DNA from: Marsupella aquatica
Lineage: Eukaryota; Marchantiophyta
DNA: 64,000 bases
NCBI GenBank assembly: GCA_973895155.1
Contig: OZ316896.1
Location: forward strand, 7,192,001-7,256,000
Direction: 5' to 3'
Position numbers and translations under genes: made by a program. This document shows, in pieces, positions 55,138-64,000 of the stretch. The notes beneath the pieces were generated by a model. It saw only the letters and a list, made by a program, of their open reading frames with translations, did no database searches and was not told where the DNA came from. Each line of letters opens with the position of its first letter. The stretch's first letter is position 1.

Positions 55138-55479
55138 GATCCTCATCGTCCGGATCCTCATCTCCTCTTCCATGAAAGGCCTTATAATGAATACGCGACC
55201 GTTGGCTCCGTTGGTCCCTGGCCTCTCATCTGGCCGTGCCTCTGGTTCCCCCATGTTGGTTGGGGACTCACTTCTCCTTACCGACCCTTCTTCTGGTATA
55301 TCTTCTTCGATGCCACTTTCAGTTACGGAGCTACTAGCTCTTTCTGCCCCTCTCAGTTGCTGTGTATCATGCCACCCGGCAAGCTGCTGCAGACGAGCTC
55401 TCTCCCGTTCAATCGCTCTTTCCTCTCTCGGCGTAGGTTCAGTCATTACCCATGCTTCCTTCCTAACTTCATATCTCAT
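55138..55479 (-). pseudogene. gag N-terminal fragment (copy A6)
   Basis: Starts MRYEVRKEAWVMTEPTPREERAIERERARL. The conserved start aligns with the MTDLTPREER of A1, so initiation may be at the inner Met. A short frame disturbance lies near 55190 (GTNGANGRVF), and it breaks after the EDPD-type motif. It is preceded by PBS and LTR and may be the 5' end of the element whose middle is A4. Confidence 0.65.
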
Positions 55480-55493
55480 GGCTTAAGAAATGC

Positions 55494-55515
55494 CCCCTCC
55501 ATCTAGCGCCAAAAA
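55494..55515 (-). promoter_or_regulatory. Primer binding site of A6
   Basis: Minus-strand TTTTTGGCGCTAGATGGAGGG directly after the LTR, identical in core to 4103-4121. Confidence 0.6.
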
Positions 55516-56375
55516 TGTGGTGCGTCCCATGGCTCCCCAAACCCAAGAAACCCCCCAGCACAAGCCGATTCCCGCAGGTTTTGTCCTCGGTGAGGCCATT
55601 TCCGCAGCTTAGCGGCATGGGATGCTGCAAATCTCCTCTACTACTACTATTAACATTTTACACACATATACTGGACAGATCCTTCATCGGGTCATGAGAT
55701 ACTTAGTCGGCCTATTCTAGGCCCTCCCTTGTATTCCTCTCCTGGTCTCCCATTAGGTATGTTTGGATTCTGCCGCCGGAATGATCCCCAATTGGCTTGG
55801 TTAAGCCGCTAAGACCTCTCTCAGCTCAACACATCCATCTCTCACTCCCTTGCTACTTCCCTTCATTGATGTGGGCACTCTTCACACAAGTTAATGCGAC
55901 ACACAGATAGCAAAATGACTCCTTCTGACTGAGTTATACCATCACTTGCCATACAAACAGTACATCTCATACACAAGCTCTACGAACTAAGCCGTGAGGC
56001 CAACTCTATTCAGTTCTTAGGCATGAGGAAACATGAATATACACAAGGGTCACTGTATAACTAACCGAGAGCTTCTCTTACTACTAGATCCCAACCCTGC
56101 TGGTGCAACTAAAAACTTGTTTAAAGAAGAGGCCCTGAACTCCCCGCAGCCCAGGTACTTATCCAAGTTGTGGATCCGCCTGATTCCTTGCAGCGTAAGC
56201 CTAATCTACTTACTATAATCTACCTAACTGTAATCTCCCTATGTACAGCGAGGCAGGAGCACAAGTGTCGCCCTCACTCGTGGATCCGCAATCCCACTGA
56301 TCTAAGTGTCAGGGTCATATCCTGGTCCTGATCCTTAGTCTAAACTTGGAGATCAGCGCCCGCCCTGCCCACTCA
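55516..56375 (-). repeat. Family A LTR between ORF3 end and gag of A6
   Basis: 860 bp with both ends intact (TGAGTGGGC ... CGCACCACA on the minus strand). As at 3232-4099, it has ORF3 on its 5' side and PBS plus gag on its 3' side. The hairpin lies near 55775. Confidence 0.8.
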
Positions 56376-56428
56376 CGCCTCCTACCTCCACGTCTACCCT
56401 CCCTAAAAGGGACGGCTCCCTTACACCG

Positions 56429-56576
56429 TCACGACCCTGGTGGCTGGTCCTCAATGGACGCCCCCAACGCTTCCTCCGCAACCACTGTCGTTGGTCCGTC
56501 CTCTGACAGATTACCTGCCCCGGACCGAGTTAACTCTTCATTGGCCTGACTGGGTCCACCCTCGGCTTTGGCCTCA
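56429..56576 (-). pseudogene. C-terminal end of ORF3 (copy A6)
   Basis: About 49 codons matching the last residues of ORF3 in A3 (GGPSQANEELTRSGAGNLSEDGPTT), ending at the conserved stop. The sequence to the right is not family A. Confidence 0.7.
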
Positions 56577-57282
56577 GGGGTATGATAGCCATGACAGAAA
56601 ACAGAAAATAGAAAACCTGTTACCAGGAAATTTTTTGCTGTTAACAGTCAAATATAACTGTTACCAGTAAGCGATTCCCTGTTACCAGTTTTGCATCAAC
56701 CATAGCCCTTTGGTCCGAATGAAAAACTACGCTAATCACAAAAATTTTCTGAAGTGAATTAGGTTTAAAACAAACAATTATTGTGTGCCATCCGATGGAT
56801 GAAGAGTACTAGCAATCCTCCCTTGCAACAACATTTTGGTCTGGAAGATAACTGAACACGGTATGGGGACTATACTCAATGAAACATTCATTCAAATATT
56901 ACTATTTGTCCAAGCTAAAAAGTGAACCTTAGGGTGGGACCCACCACAGAACAAGTGAAGAGTAGTGTCCAAATGAACTCAATCAAAATGAGTTCACTTA
57001 AATGGATCGAGTACCATGACAAACAAATGACAAAACACCTCCTAACGATTTATTTCAGAATAATTGAATAAACGTGGCTTGAAAGATAAAACAGAATGAT
57101 ATCAACTTACACATTTTAAATAAAACATAGTGTAATGCTTACACTACACGCGTACATAATAAAAGCAGCGCCCGACGCTAACCAAAAAATACTGAATAAA
57201 ACAAGTAACATATCCGTTGGGTAAAGACAAAATAGTGACTATCCGTTACATTGAACGACCTATACGGAAGTTTTGGCCCCTA
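56577..57282. other. Unassigned AT-rich intergenic sequence
   Basis: No gene, terminal repeat or transposon protein was recognised. It includes repeated CTGTTACCAG words at about 56618-56690 (GTTACCAGG, GTTACCAGT, GTTACCAGT). It could be the 3' flank of the SWIM gene remnant. Confidence 0.35.
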
Positions 57283-57861
57283 TTATAAGCCATTCAAGTT
57301 CTGCCTCTCCAAGACAAGCCTGACTTCACCCACAGTCAAAATTGGTTGGCTACAAAGAGTCGACTCCTCAACCTCAAGTTTGAAAACATTTATGTACACC
57401 CAGTATAGATGTTTACAAGGCATGTACGACTTGCCACGCAAATGTCATAGGAAGAAGTCCTCACAAGAGCAAGCAGGGAAGATACAGATTTGCACGAAGT
57501 ACGTGCTTGGTGATCGAAGGTTCTCATGGGTTCGAATTCGAAATTGCTTTCCAAAAGCATTTCCAGTCCGAACATTCCATTCCCCATCCAAACTCATCTC
57601 TTCTTGTCGTGCAGACTCCATTCGCTTAGTGTGACCCACAGTGAGATTAGACCGAGGTCTTGAGTTCCTCCCATTCCGACTACCCAGCCGGACATTTGGC
57701 TCCAAAAACCTTATTGTTTTTGGGAACACGTTCTGTGACACCAATGACATGGTCCTGGGTAATTGTAACGTGCGAGCAAACAGTAGAATTTTTGCTCGCA
57801 CGGGCAAGATGTCACCTTGTATTGGGGCCCAAAAAAGGTCTGGAATATTCCTCGCTAGCAT
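57283..57861 (-). pseudogene. SWIM zinc-finger MULE protein, C-terminal exon (copy 1), one nonsense codon
   Basis: Read from 57861: MLARNIPDLFWAPIQGD..., then YFVQICIFPACSCEDFF, stop, LRGKSYMPCKHLYWVYI and the C-terminal PILTVGEVRLV. The SWIM motif is CxC...CxH (CSC and CKH). A TGA at about 57447 interrupts it, where copy 2 has an Arg codon. It matches the exon at 60091-59564 over its last 120 residues. SWIM fingers follow the transposase domain in Mutator-like proteins and FAR1-type relatives. The upstream exons were not identified. Confidence 0.65.
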
Positions 57862-58364
57862 GGAGACCTTGTTCGATCAATAAATATAGACGGCTACCCA
57901 TGGACGATTCTAGTCCCGTGAACGCAATAGATCAAAATGACATATCTTCAGGCCAGCGAAATCGCTAGTCTAATGATGCCAACACATTGAGCCAATCATA
58001 CGAGGTACGGTCTCCACGTACAGGCTTCCACATGTGAAAATTCCCACCCAAGGAAGAGTAATAACAAAAAAGTACTTCGCGATTCCCGCGTGGAAAGAAT
58101 CAACGTGTCATTACTACCGAGGAAAGGAGGATTAAGGCCGTTTGGACACTAATTAAGTCACTTGCAAGTGAACGGGACACTTACCGTTCGAACCAGACTC
58201 GAATCCAAGGCGTCGAACCGTCCACTTAAACAAATCCGCTAGCCCAAAACCACCAGTCTTCCAAATCATTCGCCCGATCACTTCCACCGCGTCCGACTTC
58301 ATCTCTTTCATTCGGAACTGCTATCAGTGTTCCAAGTTCTCAACACTCTCCAGATCTAGTTCAG

Positions 58365-58507
58365 GTAAGCGTGGGTCTATTCTCTGAGCTGTTTTAAGGG
58401 AAGAACTCTTCGACAAGGCATGATATTCATCGTATTACATCGTGAATAATGTTTCGATTTGTTGAATCCTGTTCTCTTTAATCACTGTTTGGGTTTCGTA
58501 ACTGCAG
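58365..58507 (+). other. 5'UTR intron of small gene
   Basis: CAG/GTAAGC at 58364/58365 and AACTGCAG/AG at 58507/58508, 143 bp, ending 4 bp before the ATG. The splice signals are canonical and the interior is T-rich. Inferred from sequence only. Confidence 0.5.
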
Positions 58508-58511
58508 AGAA

Positions 58512-58940
58512 ATGTCTGGTGTTCCAAGCAATCCTCCTCACGGGAAATGGCGACTTGAGATCCGTCGTTACAACCCGGCGACAGATGGCCCGCTTGAAGA
58601 TGACTCTCCTCCAAAGCAGAAACCCGATGCAGAGACTATGAAGGTCTCCTCAGGCAGCAGTGTCCAAACCGAACTTGGTCAATCCGTTGGATCGTCATCA
58701 TCATTGAGGAGAACACCTACTCCTCCAAAGTTAATTCCAGCAGCAAAGTCTCCACCGAAGCCAAAGGTGGATACCACACAGTACGAGGTTGTATCGAAGA
58801 GGAAGAGGCACGCAGAAGAGGATCAGTATTGGATTGACAGGGAGATCTATGACTACTGGACTGAGGAATGCCTCGCCTCTTCGGATTACGATTCTGAGTC
58901 AGACACTGACTCCGATGCATGGAAGGCGTCCAGCCCCTGA
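58512..58940 (+). CDS. Small acidic Ser/Pro-rich protein, unknown function
   Basis: 142 codons starting MSGVPSNPPHGKWRLEIRRYN. The N-terminal 30 residues are mixed. Residues 35-90 are Ser/Pro/Lys-rich and look disordered. A basic KRKRH patch near 97 is followed by DQYWIDREIYDYWTEECL, then an acidic Asp/Ser tail. No known domain. The ATG context (GAGAAATGTC) follows a probable 5'UTR intron, and the AT-rich 3' flank fits a transcript end. It lies on the opposite strand between two MULE remnants. It could be a host gene or a MULE accessory ORF; the palindromes around it also surround the MULE genes. Confidence 0.5.
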   Translation: MSGVPSNPPHGKWRLEIRRYNPATDGPLEDDSPPKQKPDAETMKVSSGSSVQTELGQSVGSSSSLRRTPTPPKLIPAAKSPPKPKVDTTQYEVVSKRKRHAEEDQYWIDREIYDYWTEECLASSDYDSESDTDSDAWKASSP

Positions 58941-59125
58941 GAGTAGAGTCAGGTTGTGGATTTACTGAAATTTTTGTAGTTACAAGCGAACCGCATGTCC
59001 TCATGTACTTTCAATATGTATGAGAAGTAAAGTTTGGGTGGTCCTTTCATTTCTATGTGTTTCTCTGGAATGCCATTTCGCACATAGTACTTTTATTTTG
59101 AAGTCACTGTTGGACCTTTCCCAGA

Positions 59126-59141
59126 CTAGCGATATCGCTAG
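59126..59141. repeat. Palindrome CTAGCGATATCGCTAG
   Basis: Perfect 16-bp palindrome, 18 bp with flanking A/T, 185 bp after the stop of the small gene. One of at least four related sites of the form CTAGCGA-NN-TCGCTAG in 57.9-61.2 kb. Confidence 0.7.
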
Positions 59142-59266
59142 TATAGAACTGTGTTCATCTTTGAAAATCAATTCGATCGAGTATTACCACAACAACTTCA
59201 GGGGAAACTTCCCTCCCTAAACCCTAAACATCCTGTCACATCCTGTCCTAAATTCCGTTGATCAGA

Positions 59267-59282
59267 CTAGCGATCTCGCTAG
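59267..59282. repeat. Palindrome CTAGCGATCTCGCTAG
   Basis: Both 7-bp arms are perfect around a 2-bp centre. It lies 126 bp from the site at 59126, in noncoding sequence between the small gene and the MULE gene 3' end. A degenerate relative lies at 59397-59412. Confidence 0.7.
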
Positions 59283-59563
59283 CCAAAAACTGGCATCATT
59301 TTAATGATCAAACCGTGAACTCTATAGAAACTTGTCGATAGGTTAACACGTCTGAAAGTAGGATGTTTCTGTCAGGATGCAGCAGACTTCCTAAGACTAG
59401 AGAGATCGCTAAACGTAAACAGAAAACTCAAACACCATAAAAGTTACCATTATGGACCTCGCTAACATTATGATTCACTCGGTGAAAACAAATTGATATT
59501 TGTGAAACCACAAACTCGAGTAATCCATCCCACCACCCTATAATTAGCATCTCCAATAAACGA

Positions 59564-61668
59564 CTAGTCCCTTATCTGTAACGGAATTAAACTCCTCACT
59601 TCCCCAACAGTCAAAATTGGCTGTTTGACAAGGTCGTCCTTCTCTAGGTTGAGTGAAAACTTGTTTAAATACACCCACAGCAGATGTTTACAAGACATGT
59701 ATGGTTTCCCTCGTGTATGCCTCTTATAAAAGTCTTCACAAGAACACGAAGGGAAACAACAGATTTGCACCCAATATGTGTGCGGAACTTGTGAATCAGT
59801 CTCGTGAGTGGCGATCAAGTATCTCCAACCCCATCCATTTCCGGTAGTTACCTTCTCATTTCCGACAACTCTCATGTATTCTTGTGTAGCGGAAACGATG
59901 CGCTTGAGCAACTCTGGAGTATTGCTGAAACGCTGTCTTGCACCCTTACCATTTTGGGTTTTCAACCGACGGTCCACATTAGTTAGATCAATTCGTTCGG
60001 GGAATGAGTTAACATCAATTCGTAGGTTGACCCGATTGGGGGACGGGAACTCTCCAACTTGATTTGCATCCACATAGGAGAGTCCACTGATCTAGAATCC
60101 TAATCCCAGCAGAAACTCTATCTCGGGATGGGAGAGGCAAGTCCCACGCTGAACCTTGAGCAACTCGGGTGGGGGGGGTAGTTGAGCTAGAGTTCTGCGT
60201 CCTCGGCTCTTCTGACACTTATTATTAGGACATAAGTACAACAACTGGCGATGTGGAGACGATAATCGCAACCCGTGAATGGTGACTCCAACAATTCCCC
60301 CTTGCGCGGACTTACATCTAGTCTCCTTGATGAGATTTCTACATTCATCTCTTCCAAAAATGCTTCGGTCAACCGACCCGTTGCAAACAGGTCCAGCACC
60401 TCTACCGCTCCGCCTGAGATGCCAGGTCCCATAAGGAACATCAACCTCTCGGATGGAAGGGATCCTTTGGGGGGCATCCCGATGGTCATCCCCGACATCA
60501 CACTGAGGTTGAGTCCCCATCTTCACGGTATCATTGACATTACGACTTGCATCATCACCATCATCATCTGAAATATGGATAACTCCAGCAGAACTACCTC
60601 CGACAGGTGTTGCCGAAGTTGTATTATTTGCTACTTCTGGGTCCGCAGAAGTCTGTGAAACATTGATGAAGCGAAATTCAGGATAGAGATTACGCCTTTT
60701 TAGTCCTGAAGGAGAAGCTGTTGTGCGTGACACCTTGTCATGTCTGTGGGAGTCATTCTCGTGGATTACAGCTGAAGCTTTCCCTTTCCTCTTCGTGGAT
60801 GTTGTTCGGAGATCGCCATGTAATGGAACTGTTCTATAGAATTCATACTTAGCTGAAGACTCAAGCAAAAGATTTGCTGCCTTTTCGTAAGCATCCATGG
60901 ATCCCATAGCATCGGCGTTCCTATATGCTAATTCAAAAATGATCGGCCCCTGGCCTCTGTGAACACCTTCACTGTAGGCAGTAAAAGCAGCAATTTGCCC
61001 CGCAGCACGATTCTGGTCCACCTCACATGCTTCAATCAATCCCACTAGTTTCTTCATTTGGCAGGATCTCATGGATGCATGGACTGATTCCGCTCCAGTA
61101 CAATTTGGCATCAAGGCTGACTCCATTGCGGTTTGCGTCTGCGAAAAAGTAGTCCCCAGTCAGACCTGATATGCTAGCGAGGTCGCTAGCAAAAACAATG
61201 ACGTCAAAGATAAATGAAATTGGACACTTACAACGCGGATGAAGTTCCCCCACTGCCTCCACCTCACGACCCACCAAGATAACCATCCTTGGAGAGACTT
61301 CAATTTCCCAGCATAGCAATATCCTTCCTTCCACCAACGATGGATTTCGTCAGCAACACGGTAGGCCTGAACATATGTTGGTGCTGTTCTCAGCCTTTCC
61401 CACAATTTATAGTGCTCTCGATGGCGATCTTCCCGAATACCCTCCAATGTGTGACGACGAAGAGATTGAGCAAAGTGAAAGGCGTCACTGTGCTCCTTCT
61501 GTGGGTGACGGACACCTCCAAAAAAAACATTTCGAATGGCGATCCATCCAGCCTCGGCATTATCGGCAATAAATCCTCCAATGAGTGGGTCATGCACACC
61601 ATGATCAGAGGCAACTTCAATCATATATCTCCATGCGATTTCAAGAGATAAGGAGTCCTCCGCACGGA
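59564..61668 (-). pseudogene. Mutator-like transposase gene with SWIM finger, 5' end cut by D2 LTR
   Basis: Exon a (61668-61232) encodes the end of a MULE transposase domain: GGFIADNAEAGWIAIRNVFFGG (catalytic-region Asp), DAFHFAQSLRRH, then WWVVRWRQWGNFIRV. An intron at 61231-61139 has GTAAGTG and TTTTTCGCAG ends. Exon b (61138-60092) continues in frame with ESALMPNCTGAESVHASMRS, the T/ES.H block typical after MULE cores, then a disordered Ser/Asp-rich linker and a C-terminal part with LCPNNKC. A further exon (about 60091-59564, open frame, possible acceptor near 60090) encodes the SWIM finger CCFPSCSCEDF...YMSCKHLLWVYL and ends LIPLQIRD. The stop at the end of exon b means either a missed splice or two products. 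Upstream exons are lost at the D2 insertion. Confidence 0.7.
61139..61231 (-). other. Spliceosomal intron in the MULE gene
   Basis: 93 bp with a GTAAGTG donor and TTTTTCGCAG acceptor, phase 0, joining NFIRV to TQTAMESAL. It contains the palindrome CTAGCGAGGTCGCTAG (61174-61189). Confidence 0.65.
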
Positions 61669-64000
61669 TGTCAAACACTTGCCAAGGAGCTTAAGCGGCT
61701 TTTCTCCCCAAAAGACTACCTAATACCTGCTCCATGTCATACCAGGGTCACAAAGGATTGACAAAACTTCTGAAGTGTGCTTACAATGTCCAATCACTCC
61801 ATACATAAGTAGTTTCAACTCTCCACTTCTAGAGAGGTAGTCCCCTTGACTACTTTTGTACTCACCCCTTCCCCTCTCCTCTACTCCAAGGATCAGCAAG
61901 GGGGATCTCCGCTCCAAGCTGTCACCTTAGAGTAGATTCTCACACAAACACCCAAGAACCCAAAGTACTTTCCTCTTCAAGCTTAAGTCTCCTCAAGACC
62001 CTCAAAGTAGTGTTACCCCTCAACCTTGCCCCCCTGGCCTTGGTTTGGGTCCACACATCCCCTTTGAGCCCTAGAGAAGGCTCCTCTATCTAAGGACTCT
62101 TCCTCTTGTTCTTACTTCTTGTTAACACCACACACCAAGCAAAGTACTTTCCACCCTCAAGCTATAATCCTCTCTAAGTCTCAAAGTAATGCTATACCTT
62201 AACCTTGCCTCCTTGGCCTTGGTTTTGTACTAGCACATCCCCTTCAAGCTTAGACCAAGATTATACCATAGCATGGACTCTTCTCTTGCTCTCATATACT
62301 TCAAATGCACTCACACTTAATGGTCACAATGAAGATTGGTAAGTCTCCTTTTATTGCATCACCTTTACAACAAAAGTTCACTACACATTCTCCACACTAA
62401 GCATGGACCACCTCTCCTTTCTCAAGCTTAGCCCTACCTTGGCAAGGTAGAGATTTCACTTAAGAGATGAGACTCCCGGTCCCTAACAAATGAAAACTTC
62501 CTCCTTATATACTATCTCCTTCCACATCACACCAAGCTTGACCTGGGGTCCAACTATACCTCCCCCAAGTCCTCCTAACACACAAAGTCCAACTCTATAG
62601 TTCATAGCCCACCCTACTACTTGCTATTTTGCCTCCTTCCAAGCCCTGGAATATGCCACACATGAGTGGTATGCTTTGACTTCCAAACCTACTCCCACTT
62701 ATGGTCCTCCTCACCAGCTTACCAACCCACTTGAAATCTCGCAAAAAGAGTGAGTGAGTCTCAAGTTGTGCCTAGTCAAAGTTGGCCTTATTTTACTTGT
62801 AACCCCTTTACTACCCTAAGTAAACTACCCCCTATATTTACTTTTCTTAACTTGATGGCCTTACACCTTTGGCCAAAGGTAAGTACCCTTCTCTAGAGCC
62901 TAACTCAAGTGGTATGGGTGCAAGAAAGGTCAGCCCCTAAATCTGGTATTCATTCCCCTATGCCGACTTTGGTTTGCAAGTTGTCGGGACTCCCTCGTGG
63001 CCTCGGTTAAAAATATATTTGAGTGATTACTTTTCTGGGGTTCCACCTTCACCAGGGGGTGCCTTATCTTCCCCTAACTCAGCACAAAAAAATTTGGGCC
63101 CCAACGGATACCTCTAGCCAAAGTTATGCCCATTCTCCCAAGGCCTGTTTTTGGTGTAAAGCGGGTGTAAGCGGCGGCCCGATTACACTTACCTTACATG
63201 CCCCTTATGGGGATTCCACGTGTCATGAGGGGAGAGCACTCTCATTATACTCATGTTTCTTATGAAGAAATTGTAAGGACAGCAATGTTTGCAGCCATTT
63301 CTCTCTCGTGAATTCAATCTAAAACCACAGCATTCTCTATTGGATTCTTTCTTGTGCAGCAGTCCAGCTGATCAGCCGCCAGCCCCTCAATTTCACAGCC
63401 ACCATAGCTCACAGCCAGCCTAGTCAATTTCGCAGCTAGCCCACCTCTTCAATTTTGCCGCTAGCAACACAGTCAATTTCGCAGCTAGCAGCACAGTCAC
63501 ATCAGCGCATTTACAGCACAACAACAGCAGATTTGAAGCACAGCAGCAGCAACCATAGCTTGATTCCTTCTCAGTCAAGCAGGTCTCTCTTCTCAATTTC
63601 GTAGCTGCCCACCTTTGCAATTTCGCAGCTAGCAGCAGCATCATTCAATTCAGCAGCATCAAGGCAGCAGCCAGCCAATTCTCATGAGCATCTCGTGCCT
63701 GATTAGTAGGAGCACCTCTAATCTAGTGTGCAGCTGTCATAGCAGCAAGCAGCCTTCCCAATTCAAAGCCAGCAGCGATCCTAATTTGCAGCCATAGCTC
63801 TTTTCCTTCTCAGCAGCCATAGCTTCTTCAATCAGCAACAGCCCTTGCTTCTTCAATCAGCAGCAGCCATTTCAATTCAGCCGCCCTTCCTTCAATTCAG
63901 CCGCCCTTCCTTCAATTCAGCCGCCCTTGTGCTCAATTGATTCCTCAAGTAATCATGCAGCACCTTTGGACAGCCTCCCGGTGCTTGACGTCCTCACCAG
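61669..64000 (+). repeat. Family D LTR, copy D2, running off the window
   Basis: Starts TGTCAAACACTTGCC at 61669 inside the MULE exon. It follows D3 and D1 through the TATA region (TTATATACTA, 62505-62514) and the block ending GGTGTAAAGCGGGTGTAAGCG near 63170. From about 63350 it differs, with a CAG-rich expansion. Its 3' end and target duplication are outside the window. Confidence 0.75.
63350..64000. repeat. CAG/AGC-rich low-complexity tract
   Basis: Many CAGCAG and GCAGCTAGC words. A clean tandem of three 20-bp units (TTCAATTCAGCCGCCCTTCC) lies at 63871-63930. No convincing ORF. Confidence 0.7.

Overview
The window is transposon-dense plant nuclear DNA. It holds nested Ty3/gypsy LTR retrotransposons of the Athila/Tat type, 5'-truncated LINEs, long solo-type LTRs and a Mutator-like gene with a GT-AG intron. 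No rRNA, tRNA, CRISPR or prokaryotic operon was seen. The RT style (FMDGYSGYNQI, FIDDF), an integrase with a GPF motif and no chromodomain, and the SWIM zinc finger fit a land plant. I cannot name the species.

Family A is an Athila/Tat-like element with the order LTR (about 860 bp), PBS, gag with three zinc knuckles, protease, RT, RNase H, integrase, then a large third ORF (ORF3, about 1,200 codons), PPT and LTR. Copies: A1 (1-4610, +), A2 (11058-21626, +), A3 (23271-31731, +), A4 (38531-39168 and 45606-48970, -), A5 (48971-54476, -, internally deleted) and A6 (55138-56576, -). Families B (4910-8831, two inverted copies) and C (15272-19295 and 39223-43221, both -) carry relatives of ORF3 but no gag or pol that I can see. 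C is a defined unit of about 4.0 kb with its own TATA box, fixed ends and, in one copy, a clean 5-bp target duplication.

Five LINE pieces (8832-10920, 21627-22612, 22613-23270, 25413-25439, 30281-31302) share a 3' end with an ATTACC-type repeat instead of poly-A. Family D is a long LTR of 1.9-2.4 kb at 34061-35985 (TSD TGGTG), 39169-45605 (inverted, inside the RT of A4 and itself interrupted by C2) and 61669 to the window end (inside a MULE gene). A long inverted repeat (family F) spans 33960-38490.

The right part (56.6-61.7 kb) is less repetitive. It has a small plus-strand gene with a 5'UTR intron (58365-58940), two minus-strand MULE/SWIM gene remnants, and a series of CTAGCGA-NN-TCGCTAG palindromes. 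The gag-pol copies are broken. ORF3 is the part most often kept nearly whole, damaged mainly by CAG-to-TAG and CGA-to-TGA changes, which fit deamination of methylated cytosines.

The most interesting signal is the ORF3 group. Three divergent families encode the same architecture (globular N-terminal domain, acidic/proline linker, long coiled coil, basic tail). It occurs in the env position of full elements and also in a stand-alone mobile unit. The LTRs of all three families share two hairpins, one with compensatory base changes.
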